From Ctena decussata (taxonomy: Eukaryota; Mollusca; Bivalvia; Lucinida; Lucinidae), in contig OZ022499.1 in the NCBI GenBank assembly GCA_963989385.1, positions 50,023,757-50,087,756 on the forward strand: 64,000 nucleotides of DNA, in the 5' to 3' direction. This document shows positions 12,901-20,995 of the stretch, piece by piece; within the stretch, counting starts at the first letter, position 1; each line of letters begins with the position of its first letter. Both the position numbers and the translations under genes were made by a program. The notes below the pieces were generated by a model. It saw only the letters and a program-made list of their open reading frames with translations. It made no database searches and was not told where the DNA came from.

Positions 12901-14099
12901 TCCCCCGACCGAAGACCCCCATGGGCCTTGGTAAAAAGGGTGCACTTCAAAACACATATTAGTAATATATTGTCGTTCTTTTATGCTTCTGATTGACATT
13001 AACTGTTAACAGATGCATGATTATCTAACACTCAGACTAAAACAGTATGCTTGACTGCTAAAAGAGGTAATATCTCAAACAGCCACCATATACACAAATG
13101 TATAGCATACGATACATTCAACTTTCAAAATGTGTGAATAACTTCTAAAGTACAAGCCCTACAAATCTAATTTTGAGCTCTCTAGTAAGTGAATTTGGAC
13201 AAAGAATCCAAATCTGGGAAAAAAAAAAATTTGGGGGGGGGGGGGGGGGGGGGGGGGGGGAGGGGTCACGGGAATGTGGAGGGGTAAGAGAGAGTTAGGA
13301 ACACTGATAAGATATCACAGCATGATCATCAATATTCTAAAAGGTACACGGTTATTCAAATTCTGGAGCTGGCCAGGGTTATACAGTTATGGAGCAGAGA
13401 CTCAAACAGCAGCTCAAACTACCAAAGGGAAATAATTCACTGAGTCTAAAAGCAAGAGTTATCATTCATGTATGAGACAAATTGTCATGACCTGTTCTGC
13501 ATATCTGTGAAGTATCATGAAAATATTTCAAAAGGTATTCAAGCTATGGAGCGGACACCTAAAATCATCAAAGGGAAATAACTCCAGAAGTAAGAAAGCA
13601 AGAGTTGTCATTCTTATTCGCGACACATTATCATGGCCTGTTCTACATATCTGTGAAGTATCATGAAAATATTCCAAAAGGTATTCAAGTTATAGAGCGG
13701 ACACGAAATCAGACCTAAAACCATCAATGGGAAATAACTCAAAAAATAGCCATCAGAGGAGATGGCAAATCCCCCGACCGAAGACCCCCATGGGCCTTGG
13801 TAAAAAGGGTGCACTTCAAAACACATATTAGTAATATATTGTCGTTCTTTTATGCTTCTGATTGACATTAACTGTTAACAGATGCATGATTATCTAACAC
13901 TCAGACTAAAACAGTATGCTTGACTGCTAAAAGAGGTAATATCTCAAACAGCCACCATATACACAAATGTATAGCATACGATACATTCAACTTTCAAAAT
14001 GTGTGAATAACTTCTAAAGTACAAGCCCTACAAATCTAATTTTGAGCTCTCTAGTAAGTGAATTTGGACAAAGAATCCAAATCTGGGAAAAAAAAAAAT

Positions 14100-14132
<33 letters not shown>

Positions 14133-17100
14133 GGGGTCACGGGAATGTGGAGGGGTAAGAGAGAGTTAGGAACACTGATAAGATATCACAGCATGATCAT
14201 CAATATTCTAAAAGGTACACGGTTATTCAAATTCTGGAGCTGGCCAGGGTTATACAGTTATGGAGCAGAGACTCAAACAGCAGCTCAAACTACCAAAGGG
14301 AAATAATTCACTGAGTCTAAAAGCAAGAGTTATCATTCATGTATGAGACAAATTGTCATGACCTGTTCTGCATATCTGTGAAGTATCATGAAAATATTTC
14401 AAAAGGTATTCAAGCTATGGAGCGGACACCTAAAATCATCAAAGGGAAATAACTCCAGAAGTAAGAAAGCAAGAGTTGTCATTCTTATTCGCGACACATT
14501 ATCATGGCCTGTTCTACATATCTGTGAAGTATCATGAAAATATTCCAAAAGGTATTCAAGTTATAGAGCGGACACGAAATCAGACCTAAAACCATCAATG
14601 GGAAATAACTCAAAAAATAAGAAAGCAGGAGTTGTCATTCTTGTTTGAGACACATCGTCATGACCTGTTCTACATATCTGTGAAGTATCATGAAAATATT
14701 CCAAAAGGTATTCAAGTTATAGAGCGGACACGAAATCATACCTAAAATGATCAAGGGGAAATAACTCAAAAAGTAAGAAAGCAAGAGTTGTCTTTCTTGT
14801 TGGCGACACACCGTCATGACCTGTTCTACATATCTGTGAAGTATCATGAGAATATTCCAAAGGGTATTCTAGTTATAGAGCGGACACGAATCTGCCAAAA
14901 AATCACACCTAAAACTATCAAGGGGAAATAACTCAAAAAGTAAGAAAGCAAGAGTTGTCATTCTTGTTCGCGACACATCGTCATGACCTGTTCTACATTT
15001 CTGTGAAGTATCATGAAAATATTCCAAAGGGTATTCAAGTTACAGAGCGGACACGAATTTGCCAAAAAATCACCAAAGGGGAGATAATTCAAAACGTACA
15101 ATAGCAAGAGTTATCATTCTTGTACGCGACACATCGTCATGACCTGTTCTACATAACTGTGAAGTATCATGAAAATATTCCAAAGGGTATTCAAGATATA
15201 GAGCGGACAAGAAAAGTGTTTACGGACGGACGGACAGACGGACGGACGGACGGACGGACGGACGGACGGACGGACGGACGCCAGGCTCATCGCTATATCC
15301 CCCGAACCTTTCGGTCGGGGGGGGGATAAAAATATAAAAGCAGGAGTTGTCATTCTTGTTTGAGACACATCGTCATGACCTGTTCTACATATCTGTGAAG
15401 TATCATGAAAATATTCCAAAAGGTATTCAAGTTATAGAGCGGACACGAAATCATACCTAAAATGATCAAGGGGAAATAACTCAAAAAGTAAGAAAGCAAG
15501 AGTTGTCTTTCTTGTTCGCGACACACCGTCATGACCTGTTCTACATATCTGTGAAGTATCATGAGAATATTCCAAAGGGTATTCTAGTTATAGAGCGGAC
15601 ACGAATCTGCCAAAAAATCACACCTAAAACTATCAAGGGGAAATAACTCAAAAAGTAAGAAAGCAAGAGTTGTCATTCTTGTTCGCGACACATCGTCATG
15701 ACCTGTTCTACATTTCTGTGAAGTATCATGAAAATATTCCAAAGGGTATTCAAGTTACAGAGCGGACACGAATTTGCCAAAAAATCACCAAAGGGGAGAT
15801 AATTCAAAACGTACAATAGCAAGAGTTATCATTCTTGTACGCGACACATCGTCATGACCTGTTCTACATAACTGTGAAGTATCATGAAAATATTCCAAAG
15901 GGTATTCAAGATATAGAGCGGACAAGAAAAGTGTTTACGGACGGACGGACAGACGGACGGACGGACGGACGGACGGACGGACGGACGGACGGACGCCAGG
16001 CTCATCGCTATATCCCCCGAACCTTTCGGTCGGGGGGGGGATAAAAATAAGAAAGCAGGAGTTGTCATTCTTGTTTGAGACACATCGTCATGACCTGTTC
16101 TACATATCTGTGAAGTATCATGAAAATATTCCAAAAGGTATTCAAGTTATAGAGCGGACACGAAATCATACCTAAAATGATCAAGGGGAAATAACTCAAA
16201 AAGTAAGAAAGCAAGAGTTGTCTTTCTTGTTCGCGACACACCGTCATGACCTGTTCTACATATCTGTGAAGTATCATGAGAATATTCCAAAGGGTATTCT
16301 AGTTATAGAGCGGACACGAATCTGCCAAAAAATCACACCTAAAACTATCAAGGGGAAATAACTCAAAAAGTAAGAAAGCAAGAGTTGTCATTCTTGTTCG
16401 CGACACATCGTCATGACCTGTTCTACATTTCTGTGAAGTATCATGAAAATATTCCAAAGGGTATTCAAGTTACAGAGCGGACATGAATTTGCCAAAAAAT
16501 CACCAAAGGGGAGATAATTCAAAACGTACAATAGCAAGAGTTATCATTCTTGTACGCGACACATCGTCATGACCTGTTCTACATAACTGTGAAGTATCAT
16601 GAAAATATTCCAAAGGGTATTCAAGATATAGAGCGGACAAGAAAAGTGTTTACGGACGGACGGACAGACGGACGGACGGACGGACGGACGGACGGACGGA
16701 CGGACGGACGGACGCCAGGCTCATCGCTATATCCCCCGAACCTTTCGGTCGGGGGATAAAAAGGAGACAAAAAAATTTATAGGATATAAAAAGGTGACAA
16801 CAAAATTTATAGCATATAAGAAGGAGACAACAAAATTCACAGCATATAATAAGGAGACAACAAAATTCATAGCATATAATAAGGAGACAACAAAATTCAT
16901 AGCATATAAGAAGGAGACAACCAAATTCATAGCATATAAGAAGGATTAACAAAATTCATAGCATATAAGAAGGAGATAACAAAATTCATAGCATATAAGA
17001 AGGAGATAACAAAATTCATAGCATATAAGAAGGAGACAACAAAATTCATAGCATATAAAAAGGAGACAACAAAATATATGTCTTCAAAATTTCAAAACAT

Positions 17101-19997
17101 TTTTGTCCAAGCAGTATCATATTGACAAGTCAAAGAAAAGTTGGAAAACAGTGTATATCCACATGATGCAGCTCATTATGAGCTGCCTTATCTGGATCTA
17201 CACTATTTGCAAATTCAACTACTTTCACTTCTGGTGATCTTAGTTTTAAGATACTGCTTGATACATCTCAAATGTATGTATTGTAAAAATGCATCTGGTT
17301 TTAAGTGTAACATAAAATTCTATCAACTGTACTGCAAAATCATGACAAGCCAACGCACTACATGTGAGTCTGCAAAAAAATTTCAGATTACAGTTAGATA
17401 AATAGAGGATCTTACATGAGTGCTAATGTATTATTGAATTTATTAAACGAGTTGGGGAAAAAGATAAGATGCGAGGCTTTGCCGAGCATCTTATCGGTTT
17501 TCCCCAACGAGTTTAATAAATTTAATAGTACAGGAGCACGAATGCAAGATTCTATTTATCATATGACACTAAAAGCGCATTTTATTAGCAAAATTTGCAC
17601 TCAAATGTCACGATTTCGCCATTAGAAAACGCGACGTTCTTATGGACGTCAACGTATAACGTTACTACGTAATTTGCATATTTAATCCACTAGTGGATTA
17701 TCGTTTTTAATGCATGGCTTTATTACACTCTCAGATGCGACGTCATATGATAACATGATTTATTATATACCTATCAATGATACACCCTTTGAACTGCCTG
17801 TTTTCTGGCCATCTGATACAGAGAGCCGTATCAAACTGACGTTTTCTGAATCCATATCACTATCCTTTAAAACGAGGCTATTCCTGAGTTCCAGCTTGAG
17901 GCGCGTCATTTGTTGACGTGAATCGTAGAAACGAGAACCAGAGAAACGGGACTAGTGATGTAACGTCAACAAACACGTCAAAGGGCGCGCAACCATAGCT
18001 CAGCCGGTAGCGTTCGTCTTACGACTAGTAACCTCTGCCGCGCAGGTTCGAATCCGGGTCGATGCATTATTGTTGGCAAGTATAAATGGTTGACTGTTCC
18101 CTAAGGTATATAATAAACAAGTTATTATAACAGTAACTTGATCTGGCGCGCTATATCGCGTCTCGTGGATGAGCTCATACCATCGGATCACCCTCGACGC
18201 AAGCGTCTCGGGTGATCCGATGGTATGAGCTCATCCACTCGACGTAATATAGTACGCCAGATCAAGTTACTATTATAATAATGTGTATATATTCCAGAAA
18301 TAAGAAAAGAGTCAGAAATATGGAAAACTCAAAGACTCGGTCCAGGCTGGACTGAGCCTTTGAAGTTTTCAATGTTTCTGATTTTTCCCCTCAGCTGAGC
18401 CTTGGTTATAATGTTTACTCACTGGTCCTACTTTCTTCCAGCCTCTCATAGTTTCTATAGACGGCACTGGCTCCCTACAAGTCGGCAACCATTCTACAGT
18501 CTCATCTATAATGATCTGTGGGGCAGGTATAAATACTACATGAACAAGCAGCGGCATTTTTCATAGATAATCACTCAATATCATTTTTTATGCTTTTTCT
18601 GTGTTTTTTTTTTAATATGATTTCTCATCATGGTATGCTTTTTTGCATTTGTCTTTAAGAATAAGTCCTGAGACTTTTGATATTGCATTCCACTTCAGTA
18701 AGGAAATAGGAGGAACATAACCTCTTACAGTTTTGGTAAGACATGATATGCTCTCTATGAGGAAATATTTCCTTTTAACTAAAAATGTATTAAAATATTT
18801 AAAGTGGCTTTAGGTATGTGGAATATATGTAAAAAATTATCTTACAACCTGAATCGTATATATCGTTCTTTCTTACTATAAATGTATTTCCTATTAAATT
18901 ACTAAAAGTAGCATTAGGTATGTAAAATATATGTAAATGAATTAACAACTTCAGTATGACATATTGTTCTTACTTTATCATCTTCTTCCCTCCATTCTAC
19001 ATCCATTGAGGGCTCCAAACCTTTTAAGTTCAAGCCCAGACCTCGACGACCCCTCTGTAGTGACGCCTCCACAATGTTCACTCTGCCTTGTTCGTGTTTC
19101 CCGAGACCTGTGCCTTCCTTGTAACCCATCTTTGCCTGTCAAAAAATTAAATGAAAAACTTTCATACTTAATATGGGGATATCTTTAATCAATAACTAAT
19201 CATTCTAAAATTTGAAGATCCTGACTTTTACTATTCAGACAAACTTTTTTCTCTGTATTCTCTATTTTACCATAACAATTGAAATTTGTTATTTTACAAA
19301 TGTTCATGGTGTGATGATGTTCATTATCTTTGCCCTGCTATCCAGGCAACCACAGACAAACTGTATATATCCAAAGCAGACTTCATGTGTGCTGGGTGAT
19401 TTGGGCCTGTGCAGCTGAATATGCTGTGTTAGGTTATGTCAAAATGTGATTCATTTTTATGCCAGTATGTTAAAATTAATGGGCATACCTTCAGGTAAAG
19501 GTTAAGCAAGTCTACCATTTCTTTTTTTGCCTCCTTTTCTTGATGGGGTAAACTCTTTAAACAAATTCTTTCCTTTAAGAGCAGACCCTATTTTGGAAGG
19601 GCTTTGTGATTTAGGGAAGGAAAATGGAAGTCACAAAAGTTGTTTTCAGTTGTCAAAATCATGGAAAAAGATGCTGGTGTATCCTTTTACCTCAGTAGAG
19701 TGAAAAATATTTTTCAGACACCTCTGAAATGGGAAGATGGGTGAAGGGGGCCGAGAGCATCACTATGATAATTTGTACATTAAAACCATCAAATACATGA
19801 TGGTTCATTAGAACCATATCAGTGAAACGCTTCTTATGAGGAGCAATGAATGACCCCTTCACCCCCTCCCCTCTATCAGAAGCTCTGGTTACCATCATTT
19901 TCTCAGCAAAAGCATTGTATGTCCCTCCTCCTTTGTCACTGCCCCCAGAGGGATCTGGCGGGTCTAATCTTTGCTTTTTCACTGGCGGTTCTGCCAT
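6873..19997 (-). CDS. CMTR1: CMTR1, cap-specific mRNA (nucleoside-2'-O-)-methyltransferase 1, 5' part (8 coding exons)
   Basis: CMTR1 methylates the 2'-O of the first transcribed nucleotide of capped RNA (cap-0 to cap-1) in the nucleus, using SAM. Eight exons on the minus strand join in frame: 19893-19997, 18974-19135, 18423-18515, 10923-10994, 9069-9163, 8271-8343, 7447-7639, 6873-6991, giving 304 codons. All visible introns are GT-AG. Order: basic stretch PPVKKQRL (residues 4-11, probable NLS); G-patch about 27-70 ([16 protein letters not shown]); linker; RrmJ-type fold from about 170. Visible catalytic residues are Lys180 in [10 protein letters not shown] and Asp303 in HFVMADG, which match human K239 and D364 (spacing 123 versus 125). 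The SAM motif is [15 protein letters not shown] (214-228). The later catalytic Lys, the guanylyltransferase-like domain and the WW domain are missing because the gene runs off the left edge after a donor at 6872. No exon for them was found in 1-6872. No frameshift or internal stop was seen. Confidence 0.95.
7121..7334. mobile_element. MITE with CAGTCAACTCTC ends (pogo/Tigger-like)
   Basis: Left end cagtcaactctcaatatctc. The right end read on the other strand is cagtcagctcttgatatgtc. Internal ctttgagatatcagtagttt mirrors aaactattgatatctcaaag. Terminal CAGT and this pattern resemble pogo/Tigger non-autonomous elements; the class is inferred. Sits in CMTR1 intron 7. Confidence 0.65.
7447..7639 (-). 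CDS. CMTR1: CMTR1 coding exon 7 (SAM-binding motif)
   Basis: Codons 201-264 plus one base. Starts [20 protein letters not shown] and ends EMFEPHY. Acceptor tgttttcag, donor gtaagt. [15 protein letters not shown] is the SAM-binding motif I loop; [17 protein letters not shown] follows as in the human protein. Phase 1 out; the split Gly codon joins exon 8. Confidence 0.96.
8124..8192. repeat. Perfect 33-bp hairpin (3-nt loop)
   Basis: The arm beginning acagtgtagacccagatcct and its exact reverse complement flank the loop act. It lies in CMTR1 intron 6, 79 bp from exon 6, so any pre-mRNA would fold it into a 33-bp duplex. The acagtgtagacccagat half resembles the central hairpin of MITE family F2. 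Confidence 0.92.
8271..8343 (-). CDS. CMTR1: CMTR1 coding exon 6 (first catalytic lysine)
   Basis: Completes Arg176, then [20 protein letters not shown] and HSDG (177-200). Acceptor tgttttcag, donor gtatgt, 73 nt. Lys180 in [10 protein letters not shown] corresponds to human K239, the first lysine of the K-D-K-E tetrad of RrmJ-type 2'-O-methyltransferases. Confidence 0.93.
8868..9007 (-). mobile_element. MITE family F2, half copy
   Basis: Contains agccacctcatctgggtcta, ttgccctctagt, gaattctcaatatgatat and the end gcttttttggtgctttaagg followed by gttaa. These match the right half of complete F2 copies (51018-51229). The left half is missing or diverged. Lies in CMTR1 intron 5. Confidence 0.6.
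9069..9163 (-). CDS. CMTR1: CMTR1 coding exon 5
   Basis: Codons 145-175 plus two bases: [20 protein letters not shown] then [11 protein letters not shown]. Acceptor atatttcag, donor gtactg. Matches human [20 protein letters not shown] very closely. Ends in phase 2; the split codon AG|A gives Arg176. Confidence 0.94.
9256..9366. mobile_element. Short inverted-repeat element
   Basis: Left acggtggatttttttttccc plus tccaaaacaaccc is mirrored by ggggttgtttcagaggaaaa plus taagcaccgt on the right. About 35-bp TIRs in a ~110-bp element within CMTR1 intron 4. Confidence 0.55.
9717..10082. mobile_element. TIR element with TACCGTATACGCGG ends
   Basis: Left end taccgtatacgcggtaattt then tcacgggttcaatttttcgc. 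The right end on the other strand is taccatgatgtatacgcaat followed by aattttcattgtgttcca, giving imperfect TIRs of about 45 bp. Non-coding, within CMTR1 intron 4. Confidence 0.65.
10083..10683. other. CMTR1 intron 4 sequence, unassigned
   Basis: AT-rich with one non-convincing ORF overlapping the preceding TIR element. No splice-flanked conserved peptide and no repeat family recognised. Confidence 0.5.
10684..10908. mobile_element. Palindromic MITE family F3
   Basis: Left end cacgacaagaccaacaatgt; right end ccactttgttggttttctcg then tgtcac. Internal mirror pairs cagatcagcctgggcatccg/gcggatctgag and gtctgatcagag/gagtctgatcaaac, with tagcttagacccttagctac at the centre. The whole ~225 bp folds on itself. 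I recall this sequence type as common in heterodont bivalve genomes. Lies just downstream of CMTR1 exon 4 within intron 4. Confidence 0.8.
10923..10994 (-). CDS. CMTR1: CMTR1 coding exon 4 (linker)
   Basis: Codons 121-144, [20 protein letters not shown] then LSSK. Acceptor gtttttcag, donor gtaatc, 72 nt, phase 0. It aligns with human [20 protein letters not shown]. It is too short to stand out as an ORF. It lies 7.4 kb from exon 3, across the repeat-filled intron 3. Confidence 0.9.
11228..12872 (+). mobile_element. Pearl-like VNTR element, family B (first copy)
   Basis: The 5' end is gccatcagaggagatggcaa (hairpin gccatc/gatggc), then an ~300-bp leader with poly-G. Seven or so ~155-165-bp core repeats follow, each with gcaagagttgtcattcttgt, cgtcatgacctgttctacat and gtatcatgaaaatatt. 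A short cggacagacgg tract precedes the 3' end acctttcggtcgggggataa. This is the pearl layout. The 3' microsatellite and hairpin are shortened compared with the next copy. Confidence 0.8.
12881..14620 (+). repeat. 869/871-bp tandem duplication within pearl-like element B
   Basis: Two consecutive copies starting at 12881 and 13750 (both ccatcagaggagatggcaaa). They are essentially identical apart from G-run length (28 at 13233-13260, 30 at 14102-14131). The junction at 13741-13749 lies in an aaaaaata microhomology shared by both breakpoints. Confidence 0.9.
14618..16762 (+). repeat. Three tandem 715-bp units
   Basis: Units start at about 14618, 15333 and 16048, each from aaagcaggagttgtcattct to tcggtcggggg followed by ataaaaa. 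Each holds four core repeats, a (ggac)n tract and a 3' element terminus. Differences are few (for example the number of G in the terminal run). These repeats create mirror ORFs rich in RPSV/DGRT that are not genes. Confidence 0.9.
16757..17080 (+). repeat. 30-bp minisatellite, about 11 copies
   Basis: Unit aaggagacaacaaaattcat plus agcatataag, repeated about 11 times with a few substitutions and one shorter unit near 16,943. Because 30 is a multiple of three it gives open frames on the minus strand (repeating ICYEFCCLL). It directly abuts the pearl-like 3' end (ggataaaaa), which resembles the unit boundary (gatataaaaagg). Within CMTR1 intron 3. Confidence 0.9.
17081..17290 (-). mobile_element. 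MITE family F2, diverged copy
   Basis: Contains ttcaaaatttcaaaacattt, the pair atgatgcagctcattatgag / agctgccttatctgg, and tctacactatttgcaaattc. These line up with the central hairpin and one arm of F2. Ends are not clear. Confidence 0.45.
17430..17530. repeat. Imperfect palindrome, about 45-bp arms
   Basis: Left tattgaatttattaaacgag then ttggggaaaaagataagatg; right catcttatcggttttcccca then acgagtttaataaatttaat. Short GC-rich loop (ggctttgccg). In CMTR1 intron 3. No TIR boundary established. Confidence 0.75.
17531..17991. other. CMTR1 intron 3 sequence, unassigned
   Basis: Contains the small palindrome taatccactagtggatta at about 17683 and several acgtcaacg motifs. No coding signal recognised. 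May belong to one foldback element together with the palindromes on both sides. Confidence 0.4.
17992..18066 (+). repeat. tRNA-derived SINE head (Pol III A and B boxes)
   Basis: Box A-like tagctcagccggtagcg and box B ggttcgaatcc, about 45 nt apart, with the shared block acctctgccgcgcaggttcg. The same block occurs in a minus-strand copy at 20895-20995. The cloverleaf is poor (weak acceptor and T stems), so it is a SINE or tRNA pseudogene rather than a functional tRNA. Confidence 0.6.
18122..18280. repeat. Near-complete 159-bp palindrome
   Basis: The left arm (…taacttgatctggcgcgc … gatgagctcataccatcgga tcaccc) is mirrored by gggtgatccgatggtatgag … gtacgccagatcaagttact. The 16-nt centre is itself gacgc-aa-gcgtc, so folding continues almost to the tip. 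Arms of about 71 bp contain a few mismatches near ctatatcgcg/gtaatatag. In CMTR1 intron 3, about 140 bp from exon 3. Confidence 0.9.
18423..18515 (-). CDS. CMTR1: CMTR1 coding exon 3 (linker)
   Basis: Codons 90-120, [19 protein letters not shown] then [12 protein letters not shown]. Acceptor cctgccccacag, donor gtgagt, 93 nt, phase 0. The tryptophan/proline pattern (VEWLP, then MRGW, VG) matches the human linker VSWFPECTTEIP ... SDWMVVG between G-patch and methyltransferase domain. Confidence 0.9.
18524..18960. other. CMTR1 intron 2, unassigned
   Basis: Short AT-rich intron between exons 3 and 2. Contains two loosely related segments (ctataaatgtatttc / ctaaaaatgtattaa near 18776 and 18878). 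No gene. Confidence 0.5.
18974..19135 (-). CDS. CMTR1: CMTR1 coding exon 2 (G-patch)
   Basis: Codons 36-89. Acceptor ttttttgacag precedes [18 protein letters not shown]; donor gtaaga follows REEDDK. It carries the glycine-rich G-patch (GTGLGK, then [11 protein letters not shown]), which in CMTR1 recruits the helicase DHX15. Exactly 54 codons, phase 0 to phase 0, so skipping it would leave the frame intact. Confidence 0.96.
19484..19700. mobile_element. Diverged MITE family F1 copy
   Basis: Contains ttgcctccttttcttgatgg, aaacaaattctttcctttaa, gagcagaccctattttgg, agggaaggaaaatggaagtc and gaaaaagatgctggtgta, in the order found in F1 copies. Ends are degraded. In CMTR1 intron 1. Confidence 0.5.
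19893..19997 (-). CDS. CMTR1: CMTR1 coding exon 1 (start codon)
   Basis: Codons 1-35, beginning [19 protein letters not shown] and ending AEKMM, then donor gtaacc. The start is supported by an in-frame TAG at 20019-20021, nine codons upstream. The basic stretch KKQR resembles the N-terminal nuclear localisation signal of vertebrate CMTR1. The last residues begin the G-patch ([10 protein letters not shown] aligns with the human segment before AKMGF). Ends in phase 0. Confidence 0.93.
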
Positions 19998-20026
19998 CCT
20001 TAAAATTTCTGCTTTAGTCTATGGGT
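19998..20026 (-). other. CMTR1: CMTR1 5'UTR segment behind a probable leader intron
   Basis: Upstream of the ATG the minus strand reads tcttttctattttcag, a good acceptor ending at 20027. This suggests a non-coding first exon further right. The 29-nt stretch contains the in-frame stop TAG at 20019-20021. The upstream exon and promoter could not be located. Confidence 0.55.
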
Positions 20027-20236
20027 CTGAAAATAGAAAAGATAAATTCTAATGCACTTACGAACATAACATGACGTCTGATTGAATATCCTGCGATATA
20101 CTGTCACAAATCTGAGGTCATTACAAAACATCACTTCTCATTGGCTGATGTTTGGTTTACCGTTGCTGAAAGCGCTTTCTTTGGGCGCACATTACTACAC
20201 TTTGAGAGGTGAAAATATGTTAAAGTGCATTAGAAT

Positions 20237-20406
20237 GGGGATAACTATTGAAAATTGTCATTTGGGGAGGTAAATCGTCAGTTTTATTGTCGCAAATTGC
20301 ATTTTACCGCTCCCCTGGCACGTCACCGAAAAATGAAATTTCCGACCATAAAACCAACAAGGTACCCCCCATCCCCCAAATGACAATTTTGAATAAATTT
20401 ATCCCC
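20237..20406. mobile_element. TIR element with GGGGATAA ends
   Basis: Left ggggataactattgaaaatt gtcatttgggg; the right end on the other strand is ggggataaatttattcaaaa ttgtcatttgggg. TIRs of about 33 bp enclose 100 bp of non-coding sequence. Lies just upstream of CMTR1. Confidence 0.7.
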
Positions 20407-20894
20407 TAATGACTTCTCCATCAGTTACTAATTGCTGCCTGCAATGAACATTAGCAGTACCAGTTCTATTTTTCCCCTTGCTTTATTTTCCCCATATAAT
20501 TAAATACAAATTTAAGGGGCAAATATAAGGGGCAGAAAAAAAAAAAACAGGCTTATTTTCAACTATACAAGAGTTACGATATGTGAACGTTTTTGGTAAC
20601 TCTAGGGACCATGCAGATTGGGAATATTGGAATTGTATATAATAAAATAAAAATATATGTTCAATTACACAAAGATCACCATATTAAATGGTACTTATTT
20701 ATCTTGAAACATGGGGCTTCTATAGTTTTGTTTTGTTTTGTTTTCCTTCATACTCCGATTCGATCATATCTGATCATTACATCAGAGGACTGTTCTGTGG
20801 TGGAAGAAAGCCAGAAGTAGTTCTCAGCTGTATAGGGGCTGGGAAATACTGTGAAACCACCGCAACCCCGAAGGGAACAGCCAACCATTCATAC
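20407..20894. other. Upstream region of CMTR1, unassigned
   Basis: AT-rich with poly-A near 20,537 and a tttgttttgttttg tract near 20,727. May contain the CMTR1 promoter or leader exon, but no specific element can be supported. Confidence 0.4.
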
Positions 20895-20995
20895 TAGCCA
20901 GCGCAGGTTTTGAACCTACGCGGTAGAGGTATGTAGCCAGTCTACGGTTTATAGGTAAACCTCGCTTACGCTACCGACTGAACTATCGGGCGCCT
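20895..20995 (-). repeat. tRNA-derived SINE head, second copy
   Basis: The minus strand shows ggcgcccgatagttcagtcg gtagcgt (box A-like) and acctctaccgcgtaggttca aaacc (box B). The T stem gtagg/cctgc is intact. It shares cggtagcgt and acctct-ccgcg-aggttc with 17992-18066, so both belong to one family. The spacing between boxes is longer here. Confidence 0.65.

Larger units (their letters stand above)
12873..16763 (+). mobile_element. Pearl-like VNTR element, family B (expanded copy)
   Basis: Same 5' hairpin at 12880-12897 and the same core repeats as the previous element, but greatly expanded by an 869-bp tandem duplication and a 715-bp triplication. Microsatellites (ggac)n at about 15,221-15,280, 15,937-15,995 and 16,652-16,712 each precede the 3' terminus ccccgaacctttcggtcggg followed by ataaaaa. 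The 12-bp cccccgaccgaa at the 5' end is exactly complementary to ttcggtcggggg at the 3' end. No coding capacity. Confidence 0.8.

Noticed and set aside
15114..16952. Overlapping ORFs with repeating RPSV, DGRT and ICYEFCC peptides
   Set aside because: They arise from (ggac)n microsatellites, pearl-like core repeats and the 30-bp minisatellite. No splice context, start context or known domain.
16757..17080. Possible CRISPR-like array of 30-bp repeats
   Set aside because: Repeats are directly adjacent with no unique spacers, and the DNA is eukaryotic.
17992..18066. Functional tRNA gene
   Set aside because: Pol III boxes are present but the acceptor and T stems do not pair well and no clear anticodon arm forms. 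A related copy nearby points to a SINE family.
19692..19892. Continuation of the CMTR1 exon 1 frame past the donor
   Set aside because: The open frame continues ([10 protein letters not shown]...), but gtaacc at 19892 joins exactly to exon 2 in the conserved G-patch context, so the extension is intron.
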